Positions 10,366-21,530 of a stretch of 64,000 bases of DNA are shown here, one piece after another (position 1 is the first letter of the stretch; the number at the start of each line of letters is the position of its first letter). The notes below the pieces were generated by a model. The model was not told the DNA's origin. It was given only the letters and a program-made list of their open reading frames with translations, and searched no databases. The position numbers were made by a program, and so were the translations under genes. The stretch is taken from NCBI GenBank assembly GCA_963575745.1, contig CAUYUJ010015704.1:335001-399000 (forward strand), written 5' to 3'. This DNA comes from Prorocentrum cordatum (taxonomy: Eukaryota > Sar > Dinophyceae > Prorocentrales > Prorocentraceae).

Positions 10366-10740
10366 CCCTTTTCCTCCCTCTCCCTCCTCCTCCTCCTCCT
10401 CCTCCTCCTCCTCCTCCTCCTCCTCCTCCTCCTCCTCCTCCTCCTCCTCCTCTTGTTTCTCCTACGTCCGTCTCCCCTTCCTTCCTGCTGCCTCCTCCCT
10501 TTTCGTTTCTCTCATCCTCCGTTCTCGCCCCCCCCGTCCCTTCCCAAACGGTGCGGAGTAGCGGAGGAAGAGGGGAAGAGGGGGGAAACGAGGGAAGAGG
10601 AAGCGGAGGGAAGGAGAAGGAGGTGGAGAAGGAGGAGGAAGGATAAGGAGGGAGGAGGGATCATGGAGGAGAGATGATGGATTGGATGATTGGAAGAGGA
10701 GAAGAAGGAGAAGGAGGTGGAGCAGAAAGGAAAGAACGAA
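10366..10740. repeat. (TCC)n tract followed by a GGA-rich tract
   Basis: A pyrimidine block with an uninterrupted TCC array (about 10383-10452) is followed from about 10556 by a purine block of GGA/GAA words to about 10730. Pyrimidine and purine blocks this close on one strand could pair, so the region may fold into a long imperfect hairpin. No gene. Confidence 0.7.
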
Positions 10741-11150
10741 CAGGGTGGGAAGTGTGGGCGTTACCTATAAAGATTGCCCAAAAACTTCGACCGCGGCCAA
10801 GTTTCGAAGCTACTCTTGCACCCCTCCAGCAAAAAGTCCAGCCCCTGTCAACTAGCGAAGCTCTTTGAGTCTGCTACTTTCACTCGGTTCGACCTCGTAT
10901 TTTCAGCCAGTGCCTCTTCGACTTTACTCCCGCATCGCGTTCGGCCGGACAGGGTAACCATATTTGGTCCGTCGAAAGGCGCCCGAGCTCAGAAACGGTT
11001 GCGGCATGCATGTCGCTATCCACGCACTGTTTGAACACATCATTCACACCGCTGCTTGTTGGCTGCAACGGGGGAACAGGCAACGAACGGCAGAGGTGTC
11101 AAGGGCATGTTCGGATGCATTTCTTGGGAGGTGTAATTCAGAGTTTGCCC
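10741..11150. other. no gene recognised
   Basis: A short plus-strand ORF (10964-11179) has no recognisable domain. A tRNA-like B box near 11153 was considered and rejected. Confidence 0.5.
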
Positions 11151-11161
11151 TCGTTCGAATC

Positions 11162-11235
11162 CAACTTAATCCGGCTTAGTCCCGCTGGAGCCCGCCTAAT
11201 ATTGCTTAATCCGGCCTGATCCTGCTGAATCCGCG
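11162..11235 (+). repeat. degenerate CTTAATCCGGC repeat
   Basis: Five or six imperfect copies of an 11-12 bp word (CTTAATCCGGC, CTTAGTCCCGC, CCTAATATTGC, CTGATCCTGC) follow each other. Confidence 0.6.
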
Positions 11236-11990
11236 GGCCAATCGTGCGTAGTAGCCCCCCAATGGGGTTCAATCATCCTTCACCATTCCGACGAAGACCT
11301 CCCAGTATTTGCTTCCTAACATTATATGGCGCACGCACAGTTCCCCCCCACCCCCTCCCCCCTAAAGGCCTGCGAGGCCTTGCGGCGGGGCCCCGGGGGC
11401 GAGCTGGCGGCGCTGCTCGGGGGCCCCGCCGCGGCAGCGGCGGGCGCCGAGGCCTCGCCGTGCGCTCGTCGTCATCGTCGTCGTCGTCGTGGTCGTCTTC
11501 GTCGGCGGCGGCGGCCTCGGCGTCGGCGTCGTCGTCGGCGCATCGTCGGCTTGTCGTCTTCGAAGGACACTCGAAGCCCCAGCTGTCCGAGAACATCCCC
11601 GTGCAGCTCGTCTGGAACGGTTTCTTGGGATTCTCCGAACAGCTTGTCTGTGAGGTTTCTATGAGTCTGTTCTGACGTCCCGTGGGGCAGCCGGGGCCTC
11701 CAAAATCGGTGGCCCATCGTGGCCCGCCAGGGCCATCAAAGCGCATCCAGTACGAAAGCTCATCCCTTGGGAAGTGGTCGGGACCTGTGGGGTGCGGATT
11801 GGCAAAGTCCGATCGTCGGACGTCTGGGTATGAGCGGCCCTTCGTTGGAGTTACCTTGGTGCGGGCCCGCATGGGGTCCGGCCAGCACCCGCTGGCGCAC
11901 TTGGGTCGCCTGGGTTTTTTGGCCTCCGTCGCTGCTCCATAAAGCCGCGCGCCGAACGTCACTCTTGCCCAGGGTCACTCATGCGTGCAG
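11236..11990. other. no gene recognised
   Basis: Contains a GC-rich Ala/Gly-coding stretch and a GTC/GGC trinucleotide block (about 11465-11545). The frames beyond it are open but give no recognisable domain. Confidence 0.4.
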
Positions 11991-11994
11991 CCAG

Positions 11995-12660
11995 CTTCGC
12001 AGGTTTCTCAAGTCATCGCAGGTCTTCGAAGGTTTTTGCATGGTGTCGAAGGCTCTGGGTGTTCTCGTATGCCTTATGTTCCTGTGATGTTCAAAGGCGT
12101 CGAAGGTGTTCGGATATTATCTAAGATTCTCGGAGGTCTGGTCACGATCTACAAACGGGAGGCACGGGCGTGGGGCGTGGGCACAGAAGGCGGTCTACAC
12201 GGAGGCATCTGCATGGACGGTACAACATCAATCGGATTCCACATGTTGAGCCGCGCACGTCAGCCCGGCGATTCCGAGAGCGTCCCATAGGTCGTTGCAT
12301 AGACGGTCTCAAGCAACACGTGCGAACATGTAGCGACCGTGACGATGCAAGTTGCAACATCTCATGTTTGCGATATTTTGAATCACGACACGTGAGCAGG
12401 TGTAGGTCCTCCCGGCAGCTCCCTTGCTGAGGTATGTGCGAGTTTCCGATCCGTTCAGTGTTTTGGGAGCTGTTTGGAGGTTCTCGGAGATCCTCCGAGT
12501 TTCTTGGAGATTCCCCGGGTTTATCGCGGCGATGACGACGACGAGATTCCAGAGCTGAAATTCGAGGGTTGCATTGTTCTAACGTTTGGGGTGATCTTTG
12601 GGCTCCTTGAGGCCTCAAGAGGTCTCTGGGGAAATCTGGAAACATCGCGGGGCCTCTAGA
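11995..12660. repeat. degenerate TTCTCGGAG-type repeat
   Basis: Words such as GGTTCTCGGAGATCC, TTCTTGGAGATTCC and AAGGTGTTCGGA recur at about 11-13 bp spacing at 11995-12145 and 12450-12660. A similar stretch is at 17765-17840. Confidence 0.4.
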
Positions 12661-12674
12661 GATCTGCGGAGGCG

Positions 12675-12805
12675 GAGGCCGACGTCGGTGGTCGTCGTCG
12701 TGGTCGTGGTTGTGCTCGTTGTCGCCGCCGTTGCTCGTTGCCGCTGTCGTCGTCCTCGCGGTCGTCGTGGTCGTCGTCGCCATTGTCGTCGTCGTCGTCT
12801 TGTTT
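12675..12805 (+). repeat. (GTC)n trinucleotide repeat
   Basis: Imperfect GTCGTC/GTGGTC array giving spurious poly-Val and poly-Arg frames. Confidence 0.8.
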
Positions 12806-13057
12806 CCCTTCCTCCTGCTTCTCCCACCCTCCTCCTCGTGTCAGAGGAGCAAGAGGTAATGAGACTGATACGTTACACGATTCATAGGATTTCCCAGGTT
12901 CTCCGGCCTTCCACACGGGCTGCAGAAACGATGGCCGCTAGATACTCTAGACGACATGCATCCTGTGCTGATCTTATCATGAGCACATTCCCGTCCTACC
13001 TTGATCCTCCTCATGCTCTTCCTCCTCCTCCCCCCTCCCTTTCTAACCTTTCTGCCG

Positions 13058-13249
13058 TACGGTAGGTTCGCGTCGTGTCGACCAGCGGCGACCCCGCCGC
13101 CGGCGTTCAACCTTGAACGCCGCAAGCGACCCAGAATCGGTCGATGTTGAACGATCGGACGTTGCGGAAACGGCCGATCGTTCAAGGTTGAACGGTCACC
13201 GCTGTGTCAAAAACCATTGCCGGGGTCGTCACGACACGAACCTGCCGTA
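13058..13249. mobile_element. foldback (MITE-like) element, family 2, copy 1
   Basis: The outer arms TACGGTAGGTTCGCGTCGTG (13058-13077) and ACGACACGAACCTGCCGTA (13231-13249) are inverted repeats with two mismatches. Inside, TTGAACGATCGG (13147-13158) and CCGATCGTTCAA (13174-13185) form a perfect 12-bp inner stem. GCGTTCAACCTTGAACGC is a further small palindrome. The core (CCCAGAATCGG, CGATCGTTC, TGAACG) recurs in order at 28929-29108, so this is a dispersed family. No ORF, so it would be non-autonomous. Confidence 0.65.
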
Positions 13250-14110
13250 TCCTCTCTCTCATCCTCCCCATCCTCGGCGCGCGCTCCCGTGCGCACCTCT
13301 CTCCTCCTGCTCCCCCCCACACACTAGGGGAAGTAGGGAGGACGGGGGCATTGTGGACGTATCAGTATTCGCGTTACTGCTCATATCTTGATGGGGGGGG
13401 AGCTTGGAGGGCTCGTCCCCACGGCAGCATCTACCACCACATGTTGGCCAGACCACGCCTCAGCATGGTTTTGCCATCGGACCACGACTTTGACTTGGGA
13501 CGGCATGGAGTGGTACATGCTTGCACTTGGGCAGTATTATTCACGAAGCCTGGCAAAACGTTTTGAAGCCAGGCCACCCATTATGCATACGCACCCCTGA
13601 TCATAATCTTGTGTTTCACCATCAAACTGTGGCCCGATTTCGCAACTACGTTTTCGAGTTCAGCAGCGATGCCAAATCTGGATCTCTGCCGCCACATGCT
13701 TCTGGAATGGCATGTAGTTGTTGACATGGGCCCGCGCTGTTTGCCTTCGAAGCATATTCTGAATTACGATGTGGCCTACATTCGCAAGATGCAGTTTCAT
13801 CACAGGCGTGTGATCCGAGTCTTGTTTTTTTGCGTATTCCCAACAGCCCATCCAGAAACGATGCCCAATCATCTTGTCAGGATAAGGACATCTTTATGCA
13901 CAAAGCGAGTGGGTTCGAGAGGCCGACGCTTCTCAACTTCAACTCAAAAGCTCTGGGGCCCTTTAGGAGCAATCTCGGCTCTCTTGGGACCCTTTTGAGA
14001 TGTATCTTATGGGCCCTCTTGAGGTTCTTGTGGGGCCCCGTCGGGGGCCCTCTCAGGGGTTTCCTTGGATGACATCAATGAAGGAACAGAGGTGACCGAA
14101 ACTGGGGACC
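13250..14110. other. no gene recognised
   Basis: Plus-strand ORFs up to about 130 codons (for example 13609-13998) give no domain. From about 13960 a degenerate CTCTTGGGGCCC-type repeat begins. Confidence 0.4.
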
Positions 14111-14115
14111 CCCCG

Positions 14116-17079
14116 TCACAGCCCGAACCGTTTGCTCCAGGGGCCATGTTGGGACGCGCTTGGGGTGTTATCGGGGGCCTTGGGCTGGCCCTTTTGGGAG
14201 CTCTCTTCATCGATGTTGGGCCGAAAGGTTGAGGATACAGTACGGGGCCGTCTGGATGACCACGCACGGGAAGCCGCCTTGGCAGGCGGGTGCTGCTGAG
14301 GCGGAGGGGGCGCCCGGGCTGGCTGACCTACTCTTCCTCCCCGTCCTCCTGCCCCGGTGTGACGCCGCACTGCGCGAAGGCGCCGTCGGCATGGTATATC
14401 CGATTCTTGATGCGCTTGTCGATCTCGACGCCCTACTGGAGGATGAGGGCGTCTGCGACCTAACTTTCCTTGCGGCCCGTGGGCCAGAGCCGGCGCTGGA
14501 GCGGGTCCGCCGGACGAGGGATCGGCCTCCCCTGGGCTTCCGCCGCAGACCCACACCACATGGTCAAAGTCTCCGTTTTCGCAGCCGCGCCACGGGGGGC
14601 AGTGTCCGGAGGCGCCGCCGTAGGACATGATGGAAGTCGCCAGTGGGGAGGGCACCGCTCCCGTCATCACCCGCAGCTGCTGCCTGTCTTCACGACAGAG
14701 GGTCTGCACGGCCTTGATGCGCTTCTCATCGTAGCCAGCCCCCATCCCGCGGCCCTGACCCCGATCATCTCGTGCTCGTCCGAGGTGATCGCCTCCCGGT
14801 GCATCTTCCACCGCGACGCCTTGCGCAGCATGTGGCCCAGCAGCCGCGGAGTCTTCCAGTCGGGCGAATGCGCGTCCATCGAGAACGTGTAGTTGGGGAG
14901 GCACTCGTGCTTCCGGCTCCAGGGCGGCGCCTCCTGGCGCAACCACCGCGTCCAGGCGAGGTGTCGCTGCAAGCTTGCCGCCATCCCTGTCGTGCCAGCG
15001 TGCCTCCAGGGCACGTGGGTGATGGCACGTGGGTGAGGGCGTCCGCTCCACCCTGGCGTAGGTGAGGAGAGTGTCGCGCTGGGCTCTGAACCACAGGTCG
15101 CTTCGATGCCGGAGCGCCAGGCGCTGGAGCGGTGCGATCGAGAGCAACGGAGTCTTCCCAACCTTTGCCATGGCCCTCCAGGGGGCCCCGCCTGCGCCAC
15201 TCTGATCCTATCCTGCCTCTGCGTTGGCAGCCTGGCCGTTCTCACCAGCTGCGCGTGCATGTCCTGCATCCTCCTCTGTCCCTTGCGGGAGAGGGCCCGC
15301 CAGACGCCCCTGGTGACTCTGCTGCCCAACACGTCCGCAGCGAGGAGCACCTCGGTCGTGTCAATGCCACTCTGGTGCAGCCTCCGCCTGCCGTGCGGGG
15401 ACTTGTGGAGCCACTGGGTCTTGCCTGCGTTGTCCTTGAGGCCTAGGACCCGGGAGGCTAGGTCCCACTCGGCGCCTTCCGGCAACGCGGTGGTTGGTGA
15501 CGCGCTCGTCCACTTTCTGTCGTCGACGTAGAGGAGGGTTCTGCACGTCGGGGCAGCCTTCCTTGACCCTTCTCAGCGGAGCCAGGAGGATGGTTGAGAG
15601 GGCGACCAGCGAGAACGGATCGCCCTGCAAGAGGCTCGAGGTGACTTCCTGCCTGTCGGGGTGGACCGCCTGGCTGAGCTGGAGCCACCTCTCCTGGTAC
15701 TGCCAGACCTCCGCCAGCATGCCATTGATGCCTCCTGGGAGCCCCAGGATGTCAAGTGCCGCTTCCGGCACCACGGGGCGCTTGCGGTCGAAAGCCATCG
15801 TGTAGTCCCTGGAGCACAGGAATCTGCCCTGCGCCACCTGCCCGGACGCCCAAGCCAGACCCTCCGCCGCCATGGCCTTACGGTGGCCGCCGGGCATGTC
15901 GTCGTCCCACCACTCGGCGATCCAGCGGGCGCAGGCTCCCGATCTGAATCGGGAGCTGGCCCACAATCTGTACAGTGCGCTCGCCACTGCGATGGGCCTC
16001 AGCGCTTCCACGGCGATGGCGCCTCCAGCAGCGTCAAGGTCCGTCTTGGGGATGTGTGCCTGCCGGAGGCTGCTCCAAGCGGTCGGGACCCTGCCGTGGT
16101 CCTCGAAGGTGCTGTCGAGCTGCACCACGGCCTCCAGCATGAGCTCCAGGGCCTCCAACTCGTCGCCCGTCCAGCCGTCGGGGCCCGCCGAGGAGTTTCG
16201 CAGCGTGTCCCTGAGAGCGAAAACGTCGAGGTCAGGCCAGAGGCCCTCGTCGAAGCGAGGGAGGTTGGCCTCCAGGTACGCCCACCAGGCGCCGGGCTCC
16301 GGGCACTCGCGGTCCCGGACATCACGCCACCTCTCCTGGAGCATGTCGAGGGCCTCGCCTGTGCTCCTGGAGATCCTCTCTGTGCCCGCCTTCACGGCCA
16401 GCGCTGGCGGCAGCACGCATCGTACCCATCGGTGCGCTCGCCTCAGGCCCTGCATGTCATCGACCCACTTGCTAGGCGCTGCTGCTTGTCCGCCTCCTGG
16501 TGGGTGGTCAGCAGTTTCTTGTGGTCGTCGATCCGCCGCTGCAACCTCTGCAACCTGCTGACCAGCGGCTGTCTCTGCTGCTCCTGGAGCCGCAGTCCTG
16601 CAGCCCAGTCTGTCCTAATCCTCGGCTCCTTGGCCTCGCTGGCGATCCTCCTCCCGCTGCTTTCCAGCCAGCGCAGCCTCCCGAGCCGGCCCAGGGTCTT
16701 TGCCACGCGGCGCTGCTGGCATCTGCCTGCTCCCGCTGCCTGCCGAGTGGGCCACTGCACCTCCTTGATGCGTGCTGCTCCCGTCCTCGCGGTGGCCCTC
16801 TGTCCGGCCGCTCGTAGCTGAGGGGGGCTCCCGTGTACTCTGTGGGGGTCCACCTCTCCTCTGGCTGCTGCGTCTAGTCGGCGTCGTCGTCGTCGACGGC
16901 GGCCTGGGCGAAGCCAGGCATTGCCAACGCCTCCCTGCATCCCTCATGGCATCCTCCACCGCGTATGTGAAGTCCTTCCACTGCTTGTCAATCCAGCCTT
17001 GCACCTGTGGCTCGCCAGGCGTCGATGTTGGGCTCCGCCTGGAGGCCATCGGAGCTGGAAAGGCGAGAAGACAAATCAT
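14116..17079 (-). pseudogene. LINE-type non-LTR retroelement, frameshifted
   Basis: Minus-strand element in at least three frames. The upstream part (about 16440-16620) reads LQRLQRRIDDHKKLLTTHQE, a coiled-coil linker often found before the RT of LINEs. The RT occupies 16455-15361 with SSAGPDGWTGDEL (fingers), RPIAVASALYRLW, SRDYTMAFD (catalytic motif A) and SSLLQGDPFSLV (motif B). A shift near 15550 moves to the frame carrying YVDD (15519-15530), followed by GKTQW and a long helical tail. Another frame near 14560-14620 has CPPWRGCENGDFDHVVWVC, a C2HC knuckle typical of LINE C-termini. I found no convincing AP-endonuclease domain, so the 5' end may be truncated. It differs from the R2-like element at 3.7-6.8 kb. 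Confidence 0.75.
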
Positions 17080-17099
17080 TGACAGCAGTTGGTCGTGAA

Positions 17100-17260
17100 G
17101 GATTTTTGTCTCTCGGGGACGTCCTGGGAAAGCTTCGAGGCCACTTGGAATCGTGAGAGGCCGTCTTGGGGCTTCTTCAAGGCATGCTGGTGGTCATCTT
17201 GAGCCATCTTGGAGGCTATCTAAGGGCTATCTGGGAACATGTTGGGGCCATCTGATGCCA
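17100..17260 (+). repeat. degenerate decamer repeat (CATCTTGGGG type)
   Basis: Words like GGCCATCTTGGAGGC and TCATCTTGAGCC recur every 10-12 bp. The same theme is seen at 28205-28500, 33885-34050, 41510-41760 and 42030-42180. Confidence 0.5.
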
Positions 17261-17442
17261 AACTGGACCATTAATTCGACCATTCGATATCCAGCAGGAG
17301 GGGGCGGTAGGGGAAGGGGCAGACCTCCCCACGAAAGGAGAAAAGAGCCAGCTCGCTAAACGACCTGCGTCCGGAGGGCCAGTGGGATTCCAACCAGACG
17401 AAAACAACACATTTCATGCAGCTCCAAAAGAAAACTATATGC

Positions 17443-17477
17443 GCTTGATGCGACTGTTGCAAACAGTCGCATCAAGC
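17443..17477. repeat. perfect 16-bp stem, 3-nt loop hairpin
   Basis: GCTTGATGCGACTGTT (17443-17458) is exactly complementary to AACAGTCGCATCAAGC (17462-17477) around a GCA loop. There is no T-run after it, so it does not look like a terminator. Confidence 0.85.
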
Positions 17478-18260
17478 AGAGGTCCGGAGACAGACCCTCC
17501 CCTTCCCCCCTTCCGCCATTCTCGAAACGCCGAATATGGAAAAAAACACAGTCCAGAAATTCAAGAACTTCCAGCATGTTTTCGCTTCGAGTCGATCAGT
17601 ACCCTTGAGACTAGGACATCTCAAGCATGTAGGTTGAACATTCCAGCTGCAGAGTACGAATCATGGAGGCTGTTTCTACCATCGGCTGCATCTCTCTTGG
17701 GTGCTCCAAAGTCCTGGCTTATCGATGTCCCCGTTTACGGGGCCCGAGCCAAAGTCGCTACATGCGTTTGAAGTCTCCGGAGTTTCCCAGGTATCCCTGG
17801 AGATTCTCGGAGCACATTTGGAGGCCCCAGGAGGCCTTCATGGAGGGCCGAACAAGGTTAGGATAATTGGAGGGGAGGAGGCGCAGTGGGAAACGATTTC
17901 CAGCTTAGCGTTGTTACTTTATGATCGCCAGGGCGTTCACACTCTGCCTAGACTCGCTATCCATCTAGTTACTGTGCGGCTACTGCATCACTGCTGCATG
18001 TCGTGCTCCTGTTCTGCTTATCTGCTCGCCATCCAGAGTCTGTCGAAAGTTCAGAGGATGAAGAAGAGGAGGACGAGGATGAGTAGAGCTGCGAGCCTGG
18101 ACATCGCCACGGCATGAATGAACTTCTCCTGCCTGTTCTTCTCCCAGTGTCGGCCTCCCCGCCGTCCCTGTGCTGCTGCAGCGCTCTTCCGTGCCTTTTC
18201 CGTCTGCACGCAGTTGGGGGCCGAGGTATAAGATCTAGTTCGGCTCGGTGAGGGTATCCC
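17478..18260. other. no gene recognised
   Basis: Short ORFs on both strands lack recognisable domains. A degenerate repeat lies at 17765-17840. Confidence 0.4.
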
Positions 18261-18261
18261 A

Positions 18262-18390
18262 ATGTTGTTCTTGTTTGTTGGATGTTCTTGTGCATCCTGG
18301 GGAGGGTACTCTTGGACATTCTATGTGTCTTGGACGGTGGAGGGTCTCACGTTCTTGAAGGATGTTCTTTTGTCCCAGGACAGACTGTAT
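18262..18390 (+). repeat. dispersed repeat family 3, copy 1
   Basis: TGTTTGTTGGATGTTCTTGT, an AGGGTA block, ATTCT.TG.GT, a GGCGGAGG-like block and TGTTCTTTTGTC appear here in the same order and spacing as at 26038-26158. Divergence is roughly one base in four. No ORF or terminal repeat is evident. Confidence 0.65.
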
Positions 18391-20413
18391 GCAAGCCGCC
18401 AGCGACGAACGCGCAGACGGAAAGCCAAGGCCCGCGGGAAGCGTCAGGCGGGCGGGATGCTCTCACGAAAGTAAGTGTGCTTACGCGCTTTATTCCTCCG
18501 ACGCGGCGGTAGGGCGCAGTTACTGGCATGCATCGCTGCGGGTGTCGCTGACAGCGAATTGTCCACCGATGTCTGGTAACGTTAGTAAGACCTATGCACG
18601 CACTAGACATGTCGATGTTGACCACGCCCATCTTGACCCCAGGATCGGCGCGTACGCCGTCCTGATTTGACCCGAGAGGCATCGGTCCGTCTGCCACGGC
18701 AGCAGTTTGGCGGGAAAGCGGTTTTTTCGGGTGGACCAGCATTTTGCCCGACAAACAGGATTGATGCCCCAACTTCTGCTGCACCTGGTTTGAGATTGTT
18801 TGTGCACCTTGGTCTCGATCATGGGCCGAGGGTCGCCCCAGCCAGGGCTGGCGCAAACGCGCGCATCTCTCCTGCCCACAATGCTGCCTGCCGCGCACAC
18901 CGAAGCCCCACGGCTGGCCCCTCAGGCTGGAGCGTCGCGGGGCCCCGCCGTGCAAAACGTTAGTACGCAGTCCCCGAGTCGTGTGACCTTTCGCTGGAGT
19001 GGCCCTTGGTGCGCAGCTCTGGGGGGGGCACGCGAGGGGGTAAGCCAAGCGCGCCGGCCGCGATCATCACACCGCATGCAACGATCGACACGCCGCTCAC
19101 CAAAGGCCTCAGGGGCAACGATAGGGGGGGGGATGGGCATATGGGGGAGATGCATCGACCCCTAATCGCCCATTGATCGCCGATGGGGGCCCGATAGCCT
19201 CGACCGGCCCAGGCGTTTGCGGATTCACGGTCGGGGGCCCACTCCCGATTTATCGGCGAAGTATCGCCGATTCCAGGTCTATGCGCCCCCCCCATGCCAA
19301 TCCCCCCCTTTCGTTGCGCCATCAAGGCCCACTCCTGCCCAGTGGCACGCTTGCGTGCAGAGCCGATCGCCACTGGAGAGAGCACCGAGGGAATCGCAGC
19401 CCAGCGGAGAGGGCCCCGAGGACCTCACCGCCTGGCTCGGGGCCTTCGGCCTCTGCGTCGAGGCCGCGGCGGCGGCGCCGCTGCGGCCAGCTGGCGGGGC
19501 GCCCGCCGACGCCGGCTGACCAGCAGGCCGCTGACGTCGTCGTCATCGTCGGCGTCGTCGTCGTCGTCGTCGCCTCCCTTGAGACCGTGGCGTCGCATTT
19601 GTTTCGCTCCAGGCGATTTCGCCTTGTGACGGGCCCCGGGACCTTCGCGGATCGATCCGACGTTCGGAGCGCCGCAGAAAGGCGGGGCCATGATGTTGCA
19701 TGATTTTCGTGGCGTCGGATCTGAGGGGCCGTCGTTTCCGCCGCCGGAGCACGGAGGCGCGCCCCGGCAAGTCGCCGGGCCGAGGTTGGCGGCGGCGAGT
19801 GTCGGCGACTACAATGGGTGTGGTTACGCCAGGGTGTGGTTTGCGATGGGCGCCGTTGGGGCTTAATTAGGGGGTCACCACGTGGCGCCAAAGGTTTGAT
19901 GAACCCTCGTCGGGGCGCGGCGGAGATCTCTGTCGAGGTCCGCGCCTGGCCCCAGAGGCGCGGGTTGCGCGAGAGTGTAGCAGTGAGCGGGGGATGCGTG
20001 TCGATTCCACATGTGATGCAGTTTGACCGACGGCGAGGGTCCGACGCCCAGTATGGCGCGTGGCCGGCAGCAGTATCTCCGAGGTTCGCAGGGGCCTCTC
20101 GTTTTTTGTTTGGTCTGTGGAGGCCCGTTTCGTGTCTTGGGGACGTCACGCATCGAAACAGGCCAGGGTGGACCACGGGAACGGACTTCTGGGCTCGAGG
20201 TCGTCGTCTTCCCTTGTAATCGTCCGTTGTCCGTCGTCGTCCCTCCTCGTCTTCGTCGTCCGCTTTCATCGTTCGCCGTCGACCGTCGCCGTTCCTCGTT
20301 GGGTATCGGTCGTCCTCGCCGTCGTGGTTCAAGGTTCGAGGGTCTTCGGTTTCTGATGCTTTCGAGCATTGTTCGCTCTTTCTGGGCCTCCGGGGGTTTG
20401 GGAGATCTTTGGT
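18391..20413. other. no gene recognised
   Basis: Contains a GTC/TCG trinucleotide block near 19530-19572 and short GATCGCC/ATCGGCG words near 19100-19280. A frame at 19390-19519 reads PEDLTAWLGAFGLCVEA, which could be a stray exon, but nothing around it supports this. Confidence 0.4.
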
Positions 20414-20417
20414 CGAC

Positions 20418-20561
20418 GAGCGCGTTCCACTACTCGCAAAGTAACTACTCGCAAATGGCCTGGATCCCTCGCGGGGGTTCTACGATAAATGAACTCCAAG
20501 CAGACAGGTGTTTTTTTCGGAAGTTTGCGAGTAGGTACTTTGCGAGTAGTGGAACGCGCTC
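20418..20561. mobile_element. foldback (MITE-like) element, family 1, intact copy
   Basis: The arms at 20418-20455 and 20524-20561 are 38 bp each and inverted with 37 of 38 positions identical. They begin GAGCGCGTTCCACTACTCGC and end CTACTCGCAAA. Each arm contains a direct sub-repeat (CTACTCGCAAA twice). The 68-bp loop holds a T7 run and no ORF. The same arm occurs at 3335-3372. The structure fits a non-autonomous DNA transposon or foldback element. I could not find a clear target-site duplication. Confidence 0.75.
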
Positions 20562-20604
20562 GGCGATTTGGAGACGTTTAACGACCTCTGGAGGAGGAGG
20601 TCGT

Positions 20605-20605
20605 T

Positions 20606-20638
<33 letters not shown>

Positions 20639-20650
20639 CTCTTCCTCCTC
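20605..20650 (+). repeat. (GTC)n then TCC-rich tract
   Basis: A run of about ten GTC units passes directly into TCCTCTTCCTCC. Confidence 0.85.
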
Positions 20651-20724
20651 CTTCTCCCTCCCTGCCCCCTCGCCAAATGTCACTCTTGCCTGGGGTTACT
20701 CTTGGGTGTAGCCGAGTCGGAGAA

Positions 20725-20815
20725 GTACTTGCCCATATGCACGCATGCACGTCCTTTTTGCGTGCTCGCATGCACGCGTGCACGGAAGCATCTACGTGCA
20801 TGCGCACACGAATTA
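20725..20815 (+). repeat. GCATGCACG-rich cluster
   Basis: Six or so copies of GCATGCACG/GCATGCGCAC words within 90 bp, mostly alternating purine and pyrimidine. Confidence 0.5.
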
Positions 20816-21109
20816 TTTCCAGATAGTTCTTGAGAGCTATGGGAGGCCCCACGGCGTCGGGGCGGAGGTTTTCGGTCTGCGACGCCTCCCTCTGGGCCGC
20901 TCCTTCGACCCAGGTCGGTGAGCCTTTTCGTTGCCGAAGCTCGCCGTGGCCAGAAAATACACCCTCGTTCCTTGAGTTGGCGCTCCCTTCTGGTAGCACG
21001 ATGGCCGTAGGTGCCCTGGCCCCGACGGGTGCAGCAGGTTTTTGGCCACGACCGCGCACCTCTGCACGGGCCCGTTCCCATACCCACTACCCTCCTCCGC
21101 CACGGCCTC

Positions 21110-21530
21110 CGCCACCCCCCCATCCTCCTCCTCCTCCTCCTCCTCCTCATCCTCCTCCTCCTCCTCCTCCTCCTCCTCCTCCTCCTCTTCCTCCTCCTCC
21201 CTCCTCTCCCTTCCTCCTCCTCCTCCTCCCTCCTCTCCCTTCCTCCTCCTCCTCCTCCTCCTCCTCCTCCTCCTCCTCCTCCTCCTCCTCCTCCTCCTCC
21301 TCCTCCTCCTCCTCCTCCCTCCTCCTCCTCCTCCCCCTCTCCCCCTCCTCCTTCGCCTCCTCCGCCTCCTCCATCCTCCTCCTCCCCCTCCTCCTCCTCC
21401 TCCTCCTCCTCCTCCTCCTCCTCCTCCTCCTCCTCCTCCCCCTCCTCCTCCTCCTCCTCCGCCACGGCCTCCGCCATATCCTCCTCCTCCTCCTCCTCTT
21501 CCTCCTCCTCCTTCCCCCTCCTCCCGTTCG
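21110..21530 (+). repeat. 420-bp (TCC)n microsatellite
   Basis: The longest pyrimidine array in the window, broken by a few CAT, TTC and CGC variants. It produces very long Pro, Ser, Leu or Glu, Gly, Arg ORFs in all six frames, none of which is a gene. Confidence 0.95.

Noticed and set aside
11095-11165. tRNA-like B box GTTCGAATCC
   Set aside because: No A box or acceptor stem at the proper distance.
17185-17205. CTTGAGCCATCTTGG as a spliced-leader remnant (also near 42105)
   Set aside because: Only the first nine bases match the leader complement and the word belongs to the CATCTTGGGG repeat.
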